Of a stretch of DNA of 64,000 nt, positions 11,311-22,819 are shown piece by piece (position 1 is the stretch's first letter; every line of letters starts with the position of its first letter). The notes beneath the pieces are model-generated. The model made no database searches. It saw only the letters and a program-made list of their open reading frames with translations, and was not told where the DNA came from. Origin of the DNA: Paratinospora sagittata. Taxonomy: Eukaryota > Streptophyta > Magnoliopsida > Ranunculales > Menispermaceae. Made by a program: the position numbers and the translations under genes. The stretch is from positions 9,013,729 through 9,077,728 of the forward strand of contig CM069600.1 in NCBI GenBank assembly GCA_035771175.1, given 5' to 3'.

Positions 11311-11640
11311 TGATACGTAACATTTCAACTTAAGACATCAAGAAAAGTTTAATTAATTACGTGGACGCCTGGCTAAGCTAACACTTAGCCGAAATACAAC
11401 CACTAAAAGTCCTACTATGGTAGTACCCGTCGTTCCAAACCTACGTACGGTGCCACGTTTTTTCTTGATAGGCTAGAGACCGCCTGGTCCTTCTCTCCCT
11501 TACTAAAGCTACAACTTGCTAAGAAGAAGCATATGACAACGGTCCCACGTATATATGTCGTGAAATGTACGTAAGGACTCGGTGGATACGATCGAGGCTT
11601 TGAGTAACGGCGCGAGGACGGAAACTATGTGGGCATTTAC
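11311..11640 (+). promoter_or_regulatory. ACGT-motif-rich island upstream of gene 1
   Basis: This stretch is less AT-rich than its surroundings and is conserved in all five units (also near 28410-28735, 36155-36420, 46490-46850, 57945-58270). It contains several ACGT cores: TTACGTGGACG, CTACGTACGG, GTGCCACGT and CCCACGTATAT. Units 2-5 have a true G-box CACGTG here; in unit 1 a 16-17 bp deletion turned it into CCACGTTTT. ACGT cores are the known binding core of plant bZIP factors. It lies about 2.2 kb from gene 1 and 1 kb from genes 2 and 4. A regulatory role is inferred only. Confidence 0.35.
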
Positions 11641-13593
11641 GTCCATAACAGTCCAAATCGATTTTTATATTAATTAGGACCTGATTCAAATCGTTTCGAT
11701 TGGATTAAGTTGAGTTGAGTTTATCTGTTAAATTGGGTTAATTTGGCTTAGGCTTAAAAATTTATAATCTGATCTTATTTAGATCAGGGTAAGATTGTAT
11801 AATCAACCTGAATAAATTAGATCCAACGCGAATTAATAAAAAATGATAGTTATTACTTTATTTATTATTTTTTTGTCATAGACATTTACTATGATTGAAT
11901 TAGCTAAAATTTTATAGTGTAAATAATATAAAAAAAATAAAAAATAAATCTTAAAAACTGTCATAATATTCACATTTAATTAACTTACAAATAGTGAAAA
12001 AAAGTAGATTAGGCAGTTTTATAATCAATAGATTAGTCGATTAACCCGGCCTTAATAACTCCAAAGTCATTTATGGCTTAGGTTGGGTTGGGTTGAGTTT
12101 AAGGGGTCTAGGTTGAGTAAGATTTTCTTCAATTCCTAAAATTTACTACCATCTTGAGATTTTGACAAGTTTTATGAGAAACTTTTTTGTCATATATATA
12201 ACCACATATCTTTATATACAAGTGCATTCTTAAAATATCCAAAGAAGGTTGGGTGGCTGCGTTAAAAAATAATTTTAACACTCAACGTACCTTTAACATT
12301 ACTCTAATTTTATATTTTAATTTTCTCAGTCATAGAAATAGAAATACTGGGTAAAATCTTCAGTACTATTATATTACTATCATACCTGTGTTGGATATAA
12401 ATCTTTCACGTAGAAATAGAAATAATTGTTCTTTATGTAGCATATATGTAAAATATGTTTTATGATTATTAAGTAGTAACATATGGACAACACTTTCTGA
12501 AAAAAAAAAAATTGTTTTTTGGAAACTTATAATTTATTAAGAAATCATTTGATCCGACCTATCAAGGCCTTAGTGACAAAGGTTAACAAAAACACAAAAC
12601 AACAAAATGACAAAGTTGATCAATATTATTGAACGAGAGATGCTTATGTGCTTGTTTAATTTGCTGGTCAAAAACTAGCAATTAATAGGTATTATAAAAG
12701 AAAAGAATTAAAAGTACATCTTTTAAAGGATGAAATAGATATGATCAATTAAATTATCTTTTTCTATCACAATTAATCAAAATTGAGCATTAGTATGTAT
12801 ACTTGCTAGCTAATAAAAATAGAAGGAATAACTAGCTAGTATAATGTAAGAATATACCAATCCAATACCATACTAAACGAGTAAGTAATTAATAAGGTAA
12901 TCTAATAAAAAAATACTTTGTGTATGCTGGGTGTCAATGTTATTTTCTGCCGCCAGCACCCAACACCTATGGATGTTTCCGAGATAAGCGGGTATTGTGC
13001 GTATCTCTAAATACATGCGTATCCTTGAAATATCCAAAAAAAAAAAAAACGAGTGTCAGCGTTAAAAAATAGTATTGATATCCAAGTACATATAACATTC
13101 TCTATTAAATGGCTCGTGCAATAGATACAACATTTTTTAATTTCATAATTACAAATAAGAAATGAAGTGGTCCATTGCATCACATGGCTCTTCTACTCCA
13201 TTTTTTTTAACGACAATATTGTATCATGCATGCAAGTAATTAATTAATTAATCATGAGTTACATAAAGAAATTGAGCTATCTAATCAAATTCATTTTCCA
13301 ATTAAATAAATTTAGTAACTTCAAAATTACCAATTCAATTCATGAGTACTATGAAGTTGAAATAGATCTAAATACAGATGGCCATCGCACTTGGTGATTG
13401 CAACACAAGTAAAATCTCTTCATCAAAGCCTTAAGAGAGCGTGAAGATAAGGTCCCTTTTCTAGCTTTTATCTTTGACAAAGAACAAAACAAAGCAATTT
13501 AATGCAAAAAAGCAAAGAGTCGGCATTACAGTTGGACCTGCAAGCACCACACAAACCCTACACAATTCTACCATCTTCATACTTGCATTGTGG
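11641..13593 (+). other. Upstream region of gene 1, long version
   Basis: AT-rich, non-coding. The first part (to about 12220) is shared by all units. The part from about 12220 to 13376 is shared only with unit 3 (37784-38755) and is missing from units 2 and 4, which join the flanking points directly. Unit 1 also has about 160 bp (13215-13376) that unit 3 lacks. I see no gene here. Confidence 0.6.
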
Positions 13594-13602
13594 CTATAAA
13601 TT
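13594..13602 (+). promoter_or_regulatory. TATA-like box of gene 1
   Basis: CTATAAATT lies 185 bp upstream of the ATG, after a CACCACACAAACCCTACAC leader. It is identical in the other copies (29456-29464, 38968-38976, 59061-59069). With normal plant spacing, transcription would begin around 13625-13635. Confidence 0.5.
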
Positions 13603-13633
13603 CTATGGTTCACTTCTCTTGCTCCTCACTGCC

Positions 13634-13708
13634 ATGACCAACTACTTCATCATCAACACCCGTACGTGTCATCTTCTTCTTGTTCCCTTTAATTTTATCT
13701 TGGTCTAA
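13634..13708 (+). CDS. Upstream ORF (24 aa) in the leader of gene 1
   Basis: ATG-initiated 24-codon ORF in the predicted 5' leader, ending 70 nt before the main ATG. The peptide starts MTNYFIINTRTCHLLLVP and ends FNFILV. The frame and both ends are kept in all four gene copies (29496-29570, 39008-39082, 59101-59175) with only one- or two-residue changes. An upstream ORF of this kind would be expected to lower translation of the main ORF; that is an inference. The frame is open further upstream in some copies, but the upstream part is not conserved in copy 4. Confidence 0.4.
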   Translation: MTNYFIINTRTCHLLLVPFNFILV

Positions 13709-13745
13709 TTTAATTTCCTTTTTGGGTCTTTGAGTTTTTTAGTTG

Positions 13746-13763
13746 ATTGATTGATCAATCAAT
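13746..13763. repeat. 18-bp palindrome before the gene 1 ATG
   Basis: ATTGATTGATCAATCAAT is a perfect palindrome ending 15 nt before the start codon, followed by a TA run. Copies 2 and 3 keep it unchanged (29608-29625, 39120-39137). In copy 4 the centre gained CG and it is a 20-bp palindrome (59210-59229). Confidence 0.75.
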
Positions 13764-13778
13764 AGATATATATATATA

Positions 13779-14018
13779 ATGGCGAGTTCTCGATTTGCGA
13801 TGCTTATAACGGAGGTGGCACCGCCGCAATTTGTTTCGGTGATGCGGCGAAGAGCGTCGAAGATGTTGGAGACGATTGTAGAAGAAGAGAGGGAGAAAAG
13901 CACTGCAGCAACTCATGAGATTGCTGCTTTCAAGAAGAGCTCATCTTCTTCTTTTGCATCATCTTCTTTCTTAAGAAGGGATGTTGAGAGATCCTTCTCC
14001 ATGTGTTCTCACGAGTAG
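13779..14018 (+). CDS. Small unknown plant protein, copy 1 (79 aa)
   Basis: Intronless ORF with ATG in the context TATAATGGCG, the common plant start context with G at +4. The protein starts MASSRFAMLITEVAPPQFVS, then has a basic VMRRRASKM patch (21-29), a charged ETIVEEEREK stretch (31-40) likely helical, and a Ser-rich tail FKKSSSSSFASSSF (51-64), ending RSFSMCSHE. There is no signal peptide or membrane segment that I can defend. It is the reference sequence of the four-copy family: copy 3 is identical, copy 4 has H46Y, copy 2 has four changes. Codon use and near-absence of damage in three copies, amid decayed transposons, argue that it is a real gene. I do not recognise the family and assign no function. 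Neighbours are only mobile elements. Confidence 0.7.
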   Translation: MASSRFAMLITEVAPPQFVSVMRRRASKMLETIVEEEREKSTAATHEIAAFKKSSSSSFASSSFLRRDVERSFSMCSHE

Positions 14019-14613
14019 TGTAGTACTGATCTGTGATATGGGCGCTGTTTTATTAAGAGCCTATATTATCCACTTCATTTTTTTCTTCTTTCATTCTGTG
14101 TCTTTTTTTTTGCTTTTTGATGTTTAATGTTGTCTTTGTGTCATCCTTCGTGCATGTGATAGTTTCTTTTTTCTTTTCTTTTTTTCTTTTTTTTTTTTTT
14201 TGCATGTAAAATTTTTGGCTAACCACCAGTATTGGTAGCTTTTAATAGTTTACATGTTTGTTAGAAAATAAATAAAGCATGAGAGCTCAGGGCTTTTGTT
14301 CAATTTTTGTGAGAGAATTAATAATTTCCTTTTAAGTGGTGCAAATGCTATTATTCTTCAACCTATATTACTTAATTTGTATATATATATATATTGATTG
14401 TTTCGACTTCTGTCTGAAAAGTGGGATTAGTTGTGAGATTCTTAGCAAAAAGTAAAATTGTGAAATTTTTAAAAAGTGTAAAATGAACAAGTAGGTGGAA
14501 AAAAACCCTTAACTTCTCCCATTGATTACAAGATATTTTTTGGAAACTGAAGGGAAAAGTATATATTAGAAACCTACCAAAGGATACTATTGTTGGACAC
14601 CCAAGAGGAGGAG
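14019..14613 (+). other. 3' flank of gene 1 with polyadenylation signals
   Basis: T-rich 3' untranslated-type sequence, conserved in all four copies. AAAATAAATAAAGC at about 14265-14278 holds two overlapping AATAAA signals, roughly 250 nt after the stop. It ends at AGGAG (14609-14613), the target duplication of the LTR3 insertion. No other gene. Confidence 0.6.
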
Positions 14614-15654
14614 TGTCACACGTCTTGACCGGTACAGTATACTATATACTGCACATACTCATATACAGTATACAATACACTGTCAGCCTCAGCGGACATT
14701 CATAATACTTTTCACAAGTTTTAGAAATTCTGATAGCATCTCCCCATAAAATAGACATTTCACATTTTTTCCTGATATACCACAAATCAAATCCAATATA
14801 TATATATAGATAATCATCTCATCCATTCCATTCATTCTACAAATTAAATTTTCACATGATAGATATGTACGATCATCCCATTCCATCATCACAAGCATTG
14901 TATAACTAAAGTATTTAACTATAATCCACATTACCACACAACCCATCTAGGTGATATTATATATATAGTATGTGATAATTATACATATCAAAATAAAAAG
15001 AATATAACTCATTTCCTCCAAGCATACATACATATACCAAATGGATGCAATCACGTGATTATCACTCACGGATTTTTTCTTTTCCCTTCGACTCGGTACC
15101 TGAAATATTGGAAGAAATGGAGTGAGCAATCAACAAGCTCAATGAATATATCTCTTGGTATGACAATCATATGCATTTAGGGAAACATTGCATTTAAAAT
15201 CATTTAAAACAATTATTAAACACATGCATCATTCAACAAATATATCATACATGTCAACAACATAGATTTCATGATTTTTCAAGAAAACAATGCATCATTT
15301 TCAACTAAAACAACAATCTCCCTCCTTCTTGTAATGGAGCGGGTACGAACTCCTTATTATGCACCAAAGTCACTCTCTCAGTCTGTCAGCCAGTCTGAGA
15401 ATAAAATATCACACTGAGAAGGAGATGAGTAACAAATCGAGTCTGCATCATATATCAGATATCGACAAAATCTTCGGATCTTAATCCGGCATAACAAATA
15501 TTTGAGTACTCCCATAAAATCTCCCTATCTCACACATATACAATTTGCTTAGTCTATCAAAAGAATTCTGGTGTTCATTGAAAGAATACGTAGACTTATC
15601 AGTCCATCAATGGTCATCCAAATGGTAATATTGATTAAAAGCACGGGTGTTACA
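14614..15654 (-). mobile_element. Solo LTR3, copy in unit 1
   Basis: Starts TGTCACACGTCTTGACC and ends CACGGGTGTTACA, flanked by AGGAG at 14609-14613 and 15655-15659. Unit 4 has the clean empty site (AAGAGGAGGAGGGTGAATTG at about 60042-60062). Read on the minus strand it starts TGTAACACCC, typical of plant gypsy LTRs, so it is assigned to that strand. It has no coding sequence. Copies at 31547-32583 and 39983-41022 share the same insertion point and so were duplicated with the unit. Confidence 0.88.
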
Positions 15655-15871
15655 AGGAGGGTGAATTGAGTGTTTAGACCGGTTTTGACATTAAAAGGAT
15701 AATATTGTTGGACTATTTTTGGTCATTTTTCAAACGTCCTCGTATAGTGATTTTCTTGTAGTATGGTCGCCAGAACTCGGAGAACCCTCCCCGACAGTAG
15801 AAAGGGCACACCCAACCTAGATCTCGCTCAAACTCCTAGACGCACACCTCAGTGTTTGATTTATTTATTTA
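15655..15871. repeat. Unit tail: MITE remnant and LINE scrap
   Basis: GGAGGGTGAATTGAGTG is followed at 15713-15762 by an internally deleted copy of the 5214-5374 MITE (CGTCCTCGTATAGTG, TTTTCTTGTAGTA), then by LINE 5'-like sequence (GGTCGCCAGAACT, AAGGGCACACCCAACC) and ATTTATTTATTTA, the target of LTR2. Confidence 0.65.
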
Positions 15872-17129
15872 TGTCACACCCCGCCCGGACGCACCTAAAT
15901 CGGCGGTACACTCTCGGACGGGGAGCGCATTTGGAACAATAACAATGGTAACAACAGAGTGCGCAGCGGAAATACAGTATACACAATACAAATATGATTT
16001 CATTTAATTCAGAATACTTTTGTACATAATATGGTCAAGGGAACATACTACCAAAATCCTCAATGAATTAAACAAAGGGTATAAAATGTGGGCCCCAAAA
16101 CCTGCACCCAATCCACCCTAATTTCCTGTGAAAGATTGAATAATAATGGAGTGAGCTTAACGCGCTCAGTGGGTAAATAGTGCATGAGTATAACAATTAA
16201 TAAAGCATACTTCAATATCAAATATCTTAAATACACATGTGAGCATCATAATCAATCAATATGTATGTATGCATGACACCGTCTCGTAATGGTTTGATGA
16301 ACGTACATCGCCTGAATTCACGTACAAGAACGATGTTCTGGATTCACGTATTGATGTCCCTCCCCGGGTGTAGCCGGGTTCTCATGTACGTCCCTCTCCA
16401 GAGAAATGTAATGAATAGCGAGCAATGCTCCTAACTATTCTATGAGTCATAAACCATATACGTCCGTAGGTGGTGATATGTATAATGTCAATGCATGAAC
16501 TGGTCTAGTCTACTGGTCTGGTCTTTTCTTTGACATTTAGACTGACTTTGGCAACGTCTGGTGATCCTTATCAAGGTCGGTATCACGACGTGCAAGATTA
16601 GGACATTCAGTATTACCGTATAAGCTGATAGCTTTCAATAAGACCAACTAGATCAGTCCCCAGTTGAGAGGTGAGACACAAGGTCTGCTTAAATACCAAT
16701 CACCTAGAGCAGCCCGCTGCCTCCCGTTCACTATTTAAAGTTACTGAGGACAAGCTCGAGTCTAGTTGAGTTAGATTGACCACAAATTTGGCATTATAAC
16801 AGTGCAATACATGAATTCCAAATATACAGGCATAAGTGCGGCAGTATAAACAGTATATGACATAATGCAGTGTAAATGAATAGTAGACATAATAATAATT
16901 GAATGTAAACTTTAATAAAAGTTATGAAATACGCAAACCTATGTTTCGTTCCCCACCTTCAGATAAAACTTCTTCTTTCAGATCTGGCGCTTTCCTCTGG
17001 ACATAACTTTGTTGCACCGCACCGAGAGTCTCGGACAGAGAGTCTCAAAAACTTAGAATGCGTGGAAAGGAGAAGAAATTCATAAGAGAAGGTGATTTGG
17101 TGTGAGGAATGAGAAATGAGGAGGTTTCT
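15872..17129 (-). mobile_element. Solo LTR2, left part (split by a gypsy element)
   Basis: Starts TGTCACACCCCGCCCGG after ATTTA and continues at 26795-26945, ending GATATTACA before TTTATGAG. The uninterrupted version is at 41244-42810. Read on the minus strand, the LTR starts TGTAATATCC and ends GGGGTGTGACA, as in plant gypsy LTRs. A gypsy element inserted at TTTCT (17125-17129). Unit 2 shows the empty site for LTR2 itself near 32865-32890. Confidence 0.85.
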
Positions 17130-20075
17130 TGTGGCGACCCCGCACCCCGGACCACCAACCCCGCAGGGAATGGCGTGTGGAATGCCGGGGCGGGACGCCC
17201 TGCGTAGGCATCTCCGACCACTCCTCAACTCCCATGAGGTGGTTGAGACCCTACGAGCCTTATCTCAAACAACGACATAATATCAAAAGGTACTAAACAA
17301 AACTACCCACCGTATTAATCATCAAAGACAAGAGATAATCCATAAAAATGAACCACAAATAAAATCATAATCCCTACAGTCCATTAAAATTGACATACAC
17401 ATAAAGTCCAAAATTGTGGGTACAAATAAAAATCGTCATATGCCCACATGGTCTATCTAACAAGTCTCAACTCACCCATACTACAATGTGGTAAGTGTTA
17501 TAATTACATAATCCAAAATATAATACTTCATAATTTAAAACACAGTTCAATCAAAATGCCTCTCAACTCACATCGAGGCCTTGGATTCTCTCGCAGGCAA
17601 GGCCCTCAAGATATAACTACTCATTTGCCCTTATTCGGGACATAAGGACCTGAAAGAGGAAAATGAGGGTGAGCCAACGGTGCCCAGTGAATAGAATTCA
17701 AATATGCTATCAATACTCATCAATAAATATCATGTATGCATGTCAATGTGTAGCATGATTAAAAGCTCATAACATATAGATATCAAGCATTTATAATAAG
17801 TTCGATGCAAGTAAAAGCTTATCAATTTGGATCAACATTCCACATGCATTGGGTTACTAGTGCACGTCTATTTCACCGTACCGTTGATCCCAATCATGTT
17901 TTATTTGGGGTTACTAGTGCACGTCTATTTCACCGTACCGTTGACCCCAATCATTTGCTTTCCTAAAACCCTCCTATGACAATGTTAAGTCCCCCTATTA
18001 GCCAGATAGATGGGCCCAACCAAAGTCATAAGGTTTTCTCAAATCAATGCATCATTCAAAACATTAGAACACATTCATGCTTTCAACATACAATATATAT
18101 AAGTGATATGATGACATAAAAGATATAATCATAAATGAAGTCTACTCACAACCAAGCCTCGCGAGAGTATTTAACCACACACGACCACCAAACCGAATCA
18201 ACCCAATCAAGATCCTGAAACATACATCAATATCCTACCATACATCAATTTCTATGCTCAATCATATAGACAGTACACATCAACCCTAAATCAGCCCACA
18301 TATAAACAATAGGCCTAAATCCCATATAATCCCATCATTCAACTCAAATCACATGACGTAGGCCTCTAATGCATAGTTCTCATTCATAAACCATTCTATT
18401 AATCAAAAATACTGATTTTCAATTCCTTAGGCATAAACATGCCTAAATTGGGTCACTTGATCACAAGTAGGCCTAACCCATGATATGGTCATAACCACCA
18501 AATCAGTAGCATAATCAACCCTAATCATGCTTAATTAAACATAAGTTGCATCAATTCAATGATTCTAGGCCAAAAGCATCAAAAGCCCTAAAATATGAAA
18601 TTTTTCATACTTAGGCCATATTGCCGATTTACACTAGGTTACCATGTTCAGCCATGTATATCATTGATTTTGTATCATGGGTTCATCAACAATGGCAACT
18701 AGGTCAACATAGTTGACATGCAAGCTATTTGGAAAGGTCTAAGTTCATATCTAAATTTAGGTCTAATACAAGCGACCCTACCAATTCTTCATTTAATATT
18801 CTGTTCAGACGTATCAATCTACCAACAGAAATATGTAATCACAAAAATGAACCGTACAGATTGAATTACGTGAAGAAAAAAACCTTCTGTCCAAATATCA
18901 GCCCAATCCAACGGTGGACCGAAAAGATAAGTATCTTTGATGAACAAGTCTCTAATCAGACAATTTCTTCTTTCCTGCTGCAAATACTCAAACTCAGATG
19001 ACTATATCACACAAAATACTAAACACATAAACATCCACCGTACAGAATACAGATATATCCGTTATAAACTACATACCCAAATTTGATATCCATCCAACGG
19101 TAGATTGAGGAGTTCTACAAGTTTGCGCTTAACGGCACGAGAAATCCAGACTTTCCGATCAGCTTTGTTTGAGAGGTTAGATCTCTCAGAAGAAACCTCT
19201 AATCAAGATCTCCACCGTTCCGAATGCAGAACTATCAGTTGTGCACTACATACCCAAATTGTATATCCATCCAACGGTAGATTAAGGAGATCTAGAAGTT
19301 TGAGCGAAACGGCGCGAGAAATCTAGACTTTCCGACCAGCTTTGTTTGAGAGGTTATATCTCTTAGAAGAAACCTCTGATCAAGATCTCCACCAACCAGA
19401 ATGAATAACCATAAGCTACGAACTTGCTGACAAATTTTGAGCTCAATCTGACCATATATCCCAAAGATCCAACTGTTTGATGAAAACATCACAGAGATCT
19501 TCCTCCTGCAACTCCCTCTTTCTTTCTCTTCTTCTTTCCTTTCTCTTTTTTTTTTCCTTTCTCTCCACTCACCTCTTTCTAGCACTTCCTTGATTCCCTC
19601 CTTGATTCTCTCCTTGATTCTCTCTACTCATTCTAGCGCTTCCTTGAAGAAGAGAAGTGGGCATGGGACACTTGTCCACTTTCATGCACCAACCTTCACA
19701 TGTGTTGGTCTCATACTACCCATACCAACCACATGTACTTTAACCAATCTCATGCTTCCATGTATTTTAAAAGTCCAATCCATTTAATACACCAAATTTT
19801 CATTCTCATTTATCCTTTTATTCAATCAATCATAACCCATATCAATTCATGGTTTAATGGGCCCATGCATAAATAATAACATATGCATTATACTTTAATT
19901 TAACATGACCCATATACAATTTATGATACACATATTTATATACATTATCAAGCATCAACTATACAAACATTAAACAACCATCAAACAAACACCAAACATA
20001 TCAAGGCAACGCATAGAGTTTGGGCAAAGTGTAATTGGGTTATGGGCTAGATGAAATAATTTTCGGGGCGTCACA
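17130..20075 (-). repeat. 3' LTR of the gypsy element (2946 bp)
   Basis: Outer end TGTGGCGACC, inner end GGGCGTCACA. It is about 1.14 kb longer than its partner. The stretch 19080-19420 holds two tandem copies of a roughly 175-bp unit with ATCCATCCAACGGTAGATT and GACTTTCCGA. A CT-rich block with TTTTTTTTTCC lies at 19500-19560. No gene; apparent ORFs here are low-complexity. Confidence 0.88.
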
Positions 20076-20095
20076 TCACACCCACCTTAGAATGA
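20076..20095 (-). other. Polypurine tract region of the gypsy element
   Basis: On the minus strand the sequence CTAAGGTGGGTGTGA directly precedes the LTR start TGTGACGCCCC. A purine-rich tract at this position primes plus-strand DNA synthesis in LTR retrotransposons. The same sequence precedes the LTR at 48356. Confidence 0.6.
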
Positions 20096-21172
20096 ACTTC
20101 GTCCTCGAAGTTTTAAGGTTAAGAAATTACCAAAGCCCATGAACTCGGCAAAGTGCCCCATCATGTAGTCCTCACGTTCCCAAGTAACCTGCTCTTCGCC
20201 ATGGAACTGCCATCTCACCTTAACCATCGGAATCTCGCGGTTACGTAACCTCTGGACCTTTCGGTCAAGTATCTGAATAGGTTCCTCATCATAAGTCCCA
20301 TCCTGTCTCAGTTCAATGTTCCTCCAGTCCAAGACGTGATCAAAATCACTATTGTACACTCTCAGTATTGACACATGAAAGACATTGTGGACTGCTGCTA
20401 ACTGAGGTGGCAAGGCTAATCGGTAAGCGACGGGGCCAATTCGTTCTAAAACCTCGAACGGCCCAATAAATCTCGGAGCGAGCTTGCCTTTTATCCCAAA
20501 TCTAGTTTGGCCCTTCTGAGGTGAGACCTTCAATAAAACTTGGTCACCCACCTCGAACTCTACGGTCTTTCGCTTGGCATCAGTGTAACTCTTCTGCCTG
20601 TCTTGGGCTACTCTCATATTATGCTTAATCCTCTTAATCTTCTTTGTGTGTTCTTGTACAAACTCTGGTCCCATCACCGCAACATCCCCTACCTCTGTCC
20701 AACAGATCGGAGATCTACAGGGTCGACCATACAATGCCTCAAAAGGAGCCATGCCAATACTGGACTGATAGCTGTTGTTGTACGCGAACTCACACAGATG
20801 TATGTACTCCTCCCAGTTACCACTGGACTCAAGGACACAAGCTCGAAGCATATCCTCTAAAATCGATATCAACCTCTCAGACTGGCCATCCGTCTGGGGG
20901 TGAAAAGCGGTACTGAGATCTAGTCTAGTGTCGTGTTGCCTATGCAACCCCTGCCAGAATACCGATGTAAACCTCGAATCCCTATCTGACACAATCGAAA
21001 CTGGCACTCCATGTAATCTGACTATCTCCTGCATATAGAGTCTGCTCAACTTGTCCATAGAATCCCTAGTGTTCACCGGTAGAAAGTGAGCGGACTTGGT
21101 CAAGCGATCAATAATAACCCAAACAGCATTATGTCTCCTCGGGGTGTTGGGTAATCCCACAACAAAGTCCAT
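20087..21172 (-). pseudogene. Integrase core and chromodomain-like C-terminus (gypsy pol)
   Basis: This 361-residue open stretch encodes the integrase catalytic core and C-terminus, which insert element cDNA into the genome. The DDE triad is visible: D2 in DFVVGLP, D63 in SDRDSRF and E99 in TDGQSERL, with the normal 35-residue gap between the last two. The GPY/F module follows ([20 protein letters not shown]), then [19 protein letters not shown] and VTWEREDYM, resembling a chromodomain-type tail. A stop (TAG near 21191) separates it from the upstream zinc-binding part. It ends just before the polypurine tract. The stretch itself is undamaged, but the polyprotein is broken, so I call it a pseudogene. 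Confidence 0.88.
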
Positions 21173-21190
21173 AGTGACGTGCTCCCATTT

Positions 21191-22801
21191 CTACTCAGGA
21201 ATGGCAAGCCGTTGCATCTGCCCTCTAGGCCTCTGATGCTTAGCTTTGACTCTTTGACAAATCTCACACCTCCGAATGAACTGCGCTATCTCTCTCTTCA
21301 TGTCGGGCCACCAATACATTCTTTTCATAGCATGATACATCTTGGTTCCGCCAGGATGAATAACATAATGAGATCTGTGAGCCTCTTGGAGAACACTCTG
21401 TCTGAGTCGTGGATCTACGGGAACCCATAAACGTCCCCTAAATCTCAAGGCACCATCAAATGACAAGTGCCAATCAGTAAAATCACTGCTCTCAGCCCAA
21501 GACTTGTACATCCCATGATCAACGTCAAGTCTCTGTTGGTCAATTACCTCCTGGACTTGTGTAGGCTGAGTTCTCATTTGAGCACATATCACAATCTGAT
21601 CTGAAGGGGTAGCACATATACTCATAACCGTAGCCGCCTCAAATAGTCTCCACTCATGAGACATCTGGCGTGCTACCATAATTGTCTCTACCCGCTTCCT
21701 GCTCAACGCATCAGTCACTACATTGGCTTTACCTGGGTGGTATTCCAATGCAAAATCATAGTCTTTGAGGAGCTCTAACCACCTTCTCTGCCTCATGTTC
21801 AATTCCTTCTGAGAGAACAAGTACTTGAGGCTCTTATGGTCAGAATACAAAGTGAATCTCTCACCATAGAGATAATGCCTCCAAATCTTCAAGGCAAAAT
21901 CCACTGCGACCAGTTCTAAGTCATGAACAGGGTAGTTCTTTTCATGCACCTTCAACTGCCTCGATGCATAAGCAATGACCCTATCCTTCTGCATCAACAC
22001 GCAACCCAAGCCGATACGAGAGGCATCAGTATAGATAACCAACTCCTGATCAGGCTCTGGCAAAATCAACACTGGCGTAGATGTCAATCTTTTCTTCAGC
22101 TCTAAAAAGGCATTCTCACACTCCTCGGTCCATACAAAGGACACATTTTTCTGGGTGAGCCTAGTCATAGGAGTAGCTATCTTGGAGAATCCCTGAACGA
22201 ATCTCCTATAGTAACCAGCTAACCCAAGAAAGCTTCTGATCTTGGTCACTGTGGTAGGCCTAGGCCAACTGATAATGGCTTCAACCTTAGACGGATCAAC
22301 TGAAATCCCCTCAAAACTCACCACATGACCTAAGAACTTCACTTCGGTGATCCAAAACTCGCACTTGCTCAGCTTTGCATATAGCCTATGCTCTCTCAGA
22401 GTTTGCAAGGTCACTCTAAGGTGTTCTTCATGCTCAGCCCGAGTCTTGAAATACACCAATATGTCATCAATGAAGACGATGACAAACTTATCCAGATACT
22501 GCCTAAAGACCCTCTGCATCAGGTCCATGAACATCGTCGGTGCATTAGTCACACCAAATGGCATCACAAGGAACTCATAATGTCCATAGCGGGTTTTGAA
22601 TGCTGTCTTAGGCACATCCTCCTCCCTGATCCTCAGCTGATGATACCCGGAGCGCAAATCAATCTTCGAAAAATACCTCGCTCCCCTCAACTGATCAAAC
22701 AAGTCATCAATCCTTGGGAGAGAATATTTGTTCTTGACGGTCACCCTGTTCAATTGGCAAGAGTCGATGCACAACCGCAAGCTCCCATATTTCTTTTTCA
22801 C
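21191..22801 (-). pseudogene. Reverse transcriptase, RNase H and integrase zinc domain (gypsy pol)
   Basis: A 536-residue open stretch. Reverse transcriptase motifs are [12 protein letters not shown] (44-55), [10 protein letters not shown] (79-88) and the catalytic FIDD (110-113). RNase H follows with YTDAS (D259), LELVAV (E296), YSDHKSL (D321) and VTDALS (D364). The integrase HHCC finger lies at about 475-515 ([11 protein letters not shown] ... CEICQ). It copies the element RNA into cDNA and removes the RNA strand inside the particle. It is bounded by in-frame stops on both sides: TAG near 22820, where the copy at 51830 has a tryptophan codon, and TAG near 21191. Catalytic residues are present but expression as a polyprotein is blocked. 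Confidence 0.9.
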
Positions 22802-22819
22802 AAAAAGAACTGGAGCTCC

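Noticed and set aside
13502..13708. A 68-residue ORF overlapping the gene 1 leader
   Set aside because: It spans the TATA-like box, and its first part is not conserved in copy 4 (ATG becomes CTG and a deletion shifts the frame). Only the last 24 codons are kept, reported as the upstream ORF.
19292..19585. Lys/Arg/Glu-rich open frames in the gypsy LTRs (also 26009-26350, 48777-49120, 53557-53882)
   Set aside because: They come from a CT-rich low-complexity block of the LTR and vary between copies.
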